Source: an uncultured Collinsella sp.
Lineage (GTDB): Bacteria; Actinomycetota; Coriobacteriia; Coriobacteriales; Coriobacteriaceae
NCBI GenBank assembly: GCA_900555225.1
Contig: USKL01000024.1
Span: 1-11,847 of the forward strand
DNA: 11,847 nucleotides
Direction: 5' to 3'
Shown: positions 7,094-11,847 of the stretch, piece after piece
Position numbering within the stretch: position 1 is the stretch's first letter
How the letters are laid out: every line of letters starts with the position of its first letter
Program-made: the position numbers and the translations under genes
Notes under the pieces: generated by a model
The model's database searches: none
Seen by the model: the letters and a program-made list of their open reading frames with translations, nothing else
Told to the model about the DNA's origin: nothing

Positions 7094-10000
7094 CTAGTGG
7101 GTCTTGCGGCGCTTGATCAGCATGATGAGGGCTATCACTACGAGCGTTGCTCCCGCTGCTGCTGCGGTGGCGACTAGGGCGAATGTTTGGTCGCCGGTGT
7201 TTGCGAGGTTCTTCGCTGTGGTCGTAGTCTTGACCTTGGTGTCGGTCTTAGCTCCGTTGTCGGGCTTGGGCTTGTCCGGGTTCGTCGGGGTCTCAGGAGT
7301 CTCGGGGTCCTTTGAGCCTTCGGAATCGGTTGGGCCGGCGGTGTTTACCAGCGTATGGTCCAGGAACTTCTTGGCGCCCGCACTTGCCTGTGAGAACAGG
7401 CGGCGCGTGCGGATCGGGGTGGCGTTCACCGTTGTGGGCGCCGTCTCCTCGGCCTCGATATTCACGAGCGTCGTGCCGGTGTCGAGGCCCACGTCGTTGT
7501 ATCCCACGTGGCAGTAATACTGCGCACCGTCATCGTCTGCGGTCAGGTCAATCTCGAGCTTTGAGGCCGTTCCAGCCGCGAGGTTGCCATCGGCACCCAC
7601 GAGCTTAAACTCTGTCTCGCCGCGGCCCTTGCGGTACCACATATAGGTCGGTGCCAGCCCTGTTTCGCTATCGTCGGCACCGAGTTGCTTCACATGGCCA
7701 ATCGCCGAGAGCGTCAGGTGACTTCCCGCCGTGCGCTCAACCGAAGAGTCGTATCCAAGATCCGACCCCTCCGCAGCATCCGCCGCAGGTCCGCTCACGG
7801 TCATCGTCATGCCATCGGGCATGGTCTTGACCGTGATGATTGCCGAGCGAATACCTGTTTCGGTCGTGGATCCATTCTTAACGGCGGCGATGGCGAATCG
7901 ATACTCCGTATTGGGCTGCAGCCCATCCCACTTGAGCGAGGTCTGCGTGTTGTCGGCAATCTTCCAGCTATTGACGACCGCATCCGCCGCATTGCTCTGC
8001 AGCATGCCCACGCCGTAGCTAAAGCCACTCTTGTTTGCGAGTACATCGTCCCAGCTAAACGTAACGCTGGTCGAATCGACGGCGTTTGCCGTAAAGCCCG
8101 TCACGGCCGGCGCGTCGGGCATCTCGACGTCCTTAACGTCATAGCCCACGATCCAGAACTGGTCGGTGTCCTTGGTGCCGAGCTTGTCGCCCGAGTCTGC
8201 CTCGAACTTGTCGACATCCACCGCGTTGACGCCCAGACGCCACACAAAACCGTACTTGCCCTGCGCGGCCTCGGGCAGGTTGTCGACGGTGCCGCCGTAT
8301 TCGGTCGATTCACTCGAGGAGTTACCCGTAGTAAAGCCGGCGTTGGCACCAAAGCACAGGCCGCCAAACAACTCGTGCTTTGCGAGCTTCGCGCCCATGA
8401 CAACGCTGCCGTTCAGCGTCAAGCCGAGCTCGAGCTCCTGCTCCTTGCCCTCCTCGACTTCGATGGTCTGCTCAATGCTCGCCCCCGACTGCGCGGCGGC
8501 GCCGTTAAACCCATCGTGCGTGTAGGCGCGCGTTACGCCAGGCTTGCCCAGGCCAAAGGAATCCCCAACGGGAGTCTCGCCGTTGAGCGTCGTTTGATAG
8601 GTTCCGGGTTCTCCCGACCGGTTGGTCAAAAAGTAGCTGAGCGGCGTCATATTGTGCTGTTTGGCAATGCGGTCATAGGCCTCGACATTAACGACCGAGG
8701 TCTGCGCGCCGAGCGACACGGGCGCCGCCATCACGCCCTTGCCACCAGTTTCCTCATTTTCGATCTCATACTCGTAATAGACCATCGGAATCGTGTAGAG
8801 CACGGCCTTGTCACCCTCGCCGGCATGCGACTCATAGCTTACGCTTGCGCTGACCGTGCGCTCGCTCCGGTAGTCATAGCATCCCTCGGCGGCAAAATCG
8901 ACTGAAGCATTCATCGCGACCAGGGGCGGACCGGTCTGCACCTCGACGGCAACGCCCAACTCGGCGCCAATGGTATAGCCCTGGGATGTCCCCGTGCCCT
9001 TTTCCTCTCCGTATGACGTGCCGCCCAACACCAGATAGCCGTATGCCTGCTCCAGATCCTCAACATAGGGCGCATCCTGCAGCACTGCAAGCACGCGCGG
9101 GTTGGTATAGACCTTGTAGCGGTCCTTGTACGTGATCTTGACGCTGTCGTTGTCGACATCGGGCAGCGCGAGCGAGATAAATGTGCCGTAGGTAGTGCCG
9201 CGACGGTTGCTCTCGCTAATCACCTGCTCCTCGCCGCGGCGCACCTTTCCGTTCTCGTCGAGCGAAAAATGCGAGGCGGTCATCCAATAGTAGTCATCGT
9301 TCTTGCGCAGGTCCTCGTCGCGGTGCTTGCCCACCACGGCGATAAAGCTCTCGTTATAGCGGTCCGAACCCGAGACGCTGCCCGCCTTGACGTCGCTGAT
9401 CCACACCTGTTCTATACCCTTGTGGTCATGCTTGTTGCTGCTGTTGTATTGCTGACCGCTCATGCTCATGGTTCCGACCATGGACCCCAAGCCCTGAGCC
9501 CCGCTCTGTGCCGTGTTGCAGGCAAAGTCGCGGAACACATCGCCGCCCACGAGCACCTCGTCGACCGCCAGCTGCTCGGACAGGCCGTCAAGGTTGGCAG
9601 TGGCAAGGGCAATAGGCGCCAAGGTGCACGGATAGCGCTTATCCTGAGCGCTATCCTTCCATGCGCTGTTGGGCACATGCATCAGCCCATAGGAGGCGAG
9701 GAGCCCGTCTCTGTATTCCTTGCAATCGGAAAGCTTGAACTCGCCAGACTCCGAGTCAAAATACGCGTAGCGGTACAGCGCGCCGTACAGCCCCTTGCTG
9801 CCGTCAGAAGCGCCGTAATCAAAAGCGCTGCGTTGCCAGTCATAGCCCGCAAGAATAAGGCCCGTGACGGTTTCACCCGTCTTCTTTCCTTCTTCATCGT
9901 AGGCGGCAAACGTGCCGAACGTCGCATTCGCAGCGACCATGGTCTTGCCGTTCGCGGAGAGGGAGATTGCGCCCGCGTCGCCCAGAGCATCGACATGGAC

Positions 10001-11182
10001 GAGCGCACCCTTGGATGCATCCCACGAAAACAGCTCGCAATGCGTCGACTTATCAATATTCTTCTTGCCGTAGGGTGCCGAGACCACGATGGCGAGGTCA
10101 TCGCAAAAATCGCGATCGAGGTCGCCGGCCGCTAGCGAAACGACAGGAGCTGACTGAAGCTGCGTCCAGGAGTCGTTCCCGCCCTTGTTGTGCGTGGTGT
10201 AGTCCGCGGCGTTACCGGCATCGATCTTGACGACGCTTTGCTTCCAGTTGCCGCCCTCCAAGTCATACATGTCGACTACAGCCTTGCGCACGCCGTTCTC
10301 GTCGACATAGCAGCCCGCGTAGACAAAAAGCTCGTCGACGCCGTCGCCATCGACATCGCCCGCCTCGACATCAAAGACGGCGTCGTGCTCTTGCAGGTAA
10401 CCGGCATCCAGGTACTTAAAACGGCCTTCGTACATCATATTAGTGTTGACCGTCACCGGCAGGTGTGTGTCGAGAGTGCGCGTACGCCCGTTGCTAAACG
10501 AGTAGAGGACCAGCTCAACCTTTCCGGCGTATGACTTGCCGTCAATCGTCGTGGAGGAACTGTCGCCGTAGGCACGGAGCTCGGCAACGCGGCTCTTTTT
10601 GCCCGTGCTGGCGTCGCTGCAGAACTCAACACTCGTGGCGTGAATGCCCGAGAAACCGTTGTTGTCGTTGGCGAGTACTGTTGAGGACTCATTGTTGCTT
10701 AGGTACGACCAGGTGCCGCCACCGTAGTCGCTATGCTTGTAGAGATCGCTGTTCGTGTCGAAGTTGTTGACGTTTTGCCAGAACTTTGCGGCGCCCCACA
10801 CACTTCCATAGCCATCGGTGAGTTTGCTGCTGCCGCCAATGTCACCGCGCTCGACGTTCTCGAGCTTGTCGCGCAGAGTGTAGCGATTGCCATGGCTACC
10901 GTTAGCTGCCATATAGACCTCGCTGCGCGTGGCAAACGTCGTGGGGGTATCAGTGGAATAGGGGCCAACGGTATCGGCCGGAATGTCCTCGCTCGTGCCC
11001 AGACCCAGGGCTTGATAATCCTGCTCGGTCATATCGGTGATTGCGGGCGCGTCTGCCGCCTGGGCAACCTGGGGCGTGGCCGTGAAGCAGGCGACGCTCG
11101 TGGCGATCAACGCAGCAAGCGCCGCCGTCCCAACAAGCGGGATTTTCGACAGCCTACGGATACGGGGGTGTGGAACGTACAT
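7094..11182 (-). CDS. Large sortase-anchored surface protein with FG-GAP-like, FN3-like and Ig-like domains
   Basis: The 1362-residue product starts with a signal peptide (basic RIRRLSK, hydrophobic core about 14-34, likely cleavage after AQA at 40-42). FG-GAP/VCBS-like Asp-rich motifs occur at about 270-289 (AGDVDGDGVDELFV), 348-365 (AGDLDRDFCDDLAIV), 525-545 and 670-685, suggesting a calcium-binding beta-propeller. Residues about 730-1020 are beta-rich and not assigned to a family. A fibronectin-III-like domain covers about 1025-1118 (NTEYRFAIAAVKNG near its end) and an Ig-like domain about 1128-1241 with the typical DDGAQYYCHV. A Pro/Thr/Lys-rich spacer leads to LANTG at 1326-1330, a hydrophobic helix and KRRKTH, the sortase anchoring signal in its LAxTG form. 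The protein should be covalently attached to peptidoglycan and may be an adhesin or glycan-binding protein; the ligand is unknown. The ATG at 11182 follows GCGAGG by 6 bases; an upstream ATG at 11218 lacks such a site. Two TAG codons end the frame in tandem (7096-7091). Repeat arrays flank both ends of the gene. Confidence 0.88.
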   Translation of the reverse strand: MYVPHPRIRRLSKIPLVGTAALAALIATSVACFTATPQVAQAADAPAITDMTEQDYQALGLGTSEDIPADTVGPYSTDTPTTFATRSEVYMAANGSHGNRYTLRDKLENVERGDIGGSSKLTDGYGSVWGAAKFWQNVNNFDTNSDLYKHSDYGGGTWSYLSNNESSTVLANDNNGFSGIHATSVEFCSDASTGKKSRVAELRAYGDSSSTTIDGKSYAGKVELVLYSFSNGRTRTLDTHLPVTVNTNMMYEGRFKYLDAGYLQEHDAVFDVEAGDVDGDGVDELFVYAGCYVDENGVRKAVVDMYDLEGGNWKQSVVKIDAGNAADYTTHNKGGNDSWTQLQSAPVVSLAAGDLDRDFCDDLAIVVSAPYGKKNIDKSTHCELFSWDASKGALVHVDALGDAGAISLSANGKTMVAANATFGTFAAYDEEGKKTGETVTGLILAGYDWQRSAFDYGASDGSKGLYGALYRYAYFDSESGEFKLSDCKEYRDGLLASYGLMHVPNSAWKDSAQDKRYPCTLAPIALATANLDGLSEQLAVDEVLVGGDVFRDFACNTAQSGAQGLGSMVGTMSMSGQQYNSSNKHDHKGIEQVWISDVKAGSVSGSDRYNESFIAVVGKHRDEDLRKNDDYYWMTASHFSLDENGKVRRGEEQVISESNRRGTTYGTFISLALPDVDNDSVKITYKDRYKVYTNPRVLAVLQDAPYVEDLEQAYGYLVLGGTSYGEEKGTGTSQGYTIGAELGVAVEVQTGPPLVAMNASVDFAAEGCYDYRSERTVSASVSYESHAGEGDKAVLYTIPMVYYEYEIENEETGGKGVMAAPVSLGAQTSVVNVEAYDRIAKQHNMTPLSYFLTNRSGEPGTYQTTLNGETPVGDSFGLGKPGVTRAYTHDGFNGAAAQSGASIEQTIEVEEGKEQELELGLTLNGSVVMGAKLAKHELFGGLCFGANAGFTTGNSSSESTEYGGTVDNLPEAAQGKYGFVWRLGVNAVDVDKFEADSGDKLGTKDTDQFWIVGYDVKDVEMPDAPAVTGFTANAVDSTSVTFSWDDVLANKSGFSYGVGMLQSNAADAVVNSWKIADNTQTSLKWDGLQPNTEYRFAIAAVKNGSTTETGIRSAIITVKTMPDGMTMTVSGPAADAAEGSDLGYDSSVERTAGSHLTLSAIGHVKQLGADDSETGLAPTYMWYRKGRGETEFKLVGADGNLAAGTASKLEIDLTADDDGAQYYCHVGYNDVGLDTGTTLVNIEAEETAPTTVNATPIRTRRLFSQASAGAKKFLDHTLVNTAGPTDSEGSKDPETPETPTNPDKPKPDNGAKTDTKVKTTTTAKNLANTGDQTFALVATAAAAGATLVVIALIMLIKRRKTH

Positions 11183-11210
11183 GAGGGACCTCGCTTTATT
11201 CGAGTGGAGT

Positions 11211-11291
11211 GGACTCATTTTTGCAAATGATACATCCGATGCCCGATATCACGTGTCTCATTTTCGCCAACGGCGTGTCTCATTTTTGAGA
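11211..11291 (-). promoter_or_regulatory. Promoter and operator-like region of the surface-protein gene
   Basis: On the minus strand a TATCAT hexamer (11227-11232) matches the -10 consensus at five of six bases and would give a leader of about 38 bases. Three copies of AAAATGAG lie around it: 11279-11286, 11257-11264 (both continuing as ACAC) and 11214-11221 (continuing as TCCAC), spaced 22 and 43 bases apart. The outermost copy is part of a small palindrome TCTCA-TTTT-TGAGA (11278-11291). Repeated words around a promoter suggest a regulator-binding site, but no -35 hexamer is clear. Confidence 0.35.
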
Positions 11292-11305
11292 ATCCGAGAT
11301 GCCGC

Positions 11306-11753
11306 GGAAATCTTATCCCAGCTCAAAGGCCATTTCTGGGATGTATTTTCCGTCGAGTGCCTCATCGGGAAACTGCATCCCATTTCAAGCGTCGATTCTG
11401 GGACGCATTTTCCCCTTAGGCCCTCAACCGGAAACCGCATCCCACTTTGAGCGCAAATTCCGGGATGCATTTTCCGCTTGAGCCTCATTGGGAAACGGCG
11501 TCCCACTTTGAGGGCTGATTGTGGGATGCATTTTCCGGTTTTGCTCTCATTGGGAAAATGCATCCCGTTTCTTGACCGAATAATGGGACGCAATTTCCCG
11601 TTGGAGCGCCTTTGGGAAAGTGTGTCCCACTTCGACCGCCCAGAGTGGGATGCACTTTCCGCAAAGCACCTCAACGGGAAACTACGTCCCATTCCAAAGG
11701 CAAATTCCGGGACGCATTTTTCGAAAGCCTGCCCATCCGGAAAGCCCGTCCCA
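11306..11753. repeat. Right alternating inverted-repeat array, seven full units and one half unit
   Basis: Forward arms (GGAAA-N5-TCCCR) start at 11306, 11368, 11430, 11491, 11553, 11615, 11677 and 11739, a period of 62 bases (61 once). Reverse arms lie at 11337-11351, 11399-11413, 11461-11475, 11522-11536, 11584-11598, 11646-11660 and 11708-11722; the last is degenerate (ends TTTTTC). The eighth unit has only its forward arm. Loops and spacers are 16 bases each, so an arm recurs every 31 bases in alternating orientation. GGAAA and TCCC are almost invariant while the central five bases vary, mostly by transitions. Loops vary around a pattern like CTTTGAGNGCNNATTC. It starts 123 bases upstream of the surface-protein ATG. 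I regard it as non-coding. Confidence 0.88.
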
Positions 11754-11847
11754 CTTTGGACGCATCCGGGCACGGAACCATCGACCTATCAGGCCTCCCA
11801 TCAATAAAGAGGCGTCCTCCCGGACGGCGGGGCACGAAGTTCATCGC
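11754..11847. other. Right-edge sequence without a recognised gene, with a possible terminator hairpin
   Basis: A stem CGTCC/GGACG (11813-11817 and 11822-11826) with a 4-base loop is followed on the minus strand by CCTCTTTATT, which could terminate a minus-strand gene lying right of the window. A second stem GCCTC/GAGGC (11793-11797 and 11809-11813) overlaps it. No coding region can be supported in the remaining bases. Confidence 0.3.

Noticed and set aside
7685..10135. Long plus-strand open frames (7685-8905 and 9269-10135) opposite the surface-protein gene
   Set aside because: They are antisense shadows; the minus-strand frame has a signal peptide, domains and a sorting signal across the whole region.
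11306..11753. CRISPR array
   Set aside because: Repeats alternate in orientation, are only 15 bp long, gaps are 16 bp and resemble each other, and there are no cas genes in the window.
11258..11773. A 171-codon minus-strand frame, and shorter plus-strand frames, through the right array
   Set aside because: The repeat period of 62 is not a multiple of three, so a fixed frame does not give a repeated peptide unit; the frame is open only because the repeat lacks stop triplets. No ribosome site or known domain supports it. The same applies to the 80-codon frame at 6783-7025.

Overview
The window is GC-rich (clearly high-GC coding, strong third-position G/C) and its gene content, Shine-Dalgarno sites and dispersed hairpin repeats look like a Gram-positive gut actinobacterium of the Coriobacteriia, most likely Collinsella or a close relative. 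That placement is inference from protein character (LTA-synthase-type enzyme, sortase-anchored surface protein, Kup transporter) and from remembered repeat style; no search was run.

Layout. (1) Positions 1-4213 are all on the minus strand. Read in transcription order they are a nitroreductase-family flavoprotein (4213-3341), a palindromic repeat, the potassium transporter Kup (3174-1147), a 64-residue single-pass membrane protein (1077-883), a strong intrinsic terminator with a duplicated arm (798-851), and the first 256 residues of a KdpD-like sensor kinase that begins directly at the membrane domain (769 to beyond the left edge). Kup, the small protein and the KdpD-like sensor form a plausible potassium-uptake and sensing cluster. 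(2) A 214-bp divergent intergenic region (4214-4427) separates this from a plus-strand LTA-synthase/sulfatase-type phosphoglycerol transferase (4428-6728), which has its own terminator (6804-6829). (3) Convergent to it, on the minus strand, is a 1362-residue secreted surface protein (11182-7094) with signal peptide, FG-GAP/VCBS-like repeats, an unassigned central region, a fibronectin-III-like domain, an Ig-like domain and a LAxTG sortase anchor. A bidirectional terminator (7028-7068) lies between the two genes.

The most unusual structure is a pair of non-coding repeat arrays flanking the surface-protein gene: three units at 6836-7004 and seven and a half units at 11306-11753. Each unit is about 62 bp and holds two 15-bp arms in opposite orientation (pattern GGAAA-N5-TCCCA and its reverse complement), separated by 16-bp variable stretches, so an arm recurs every 31 bp. 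A block of 68 bp is shared between the two arrays at about 87% identity, including the same one-base shortening of a spacer, which shows common origin. The arrays could be phased protein-binding sites, structured RNA, or recombination substrates around a variable surface gene; the sequence alone does not decide.

No tRNA, rRNA, CRISPR array or transposase gene was seen.
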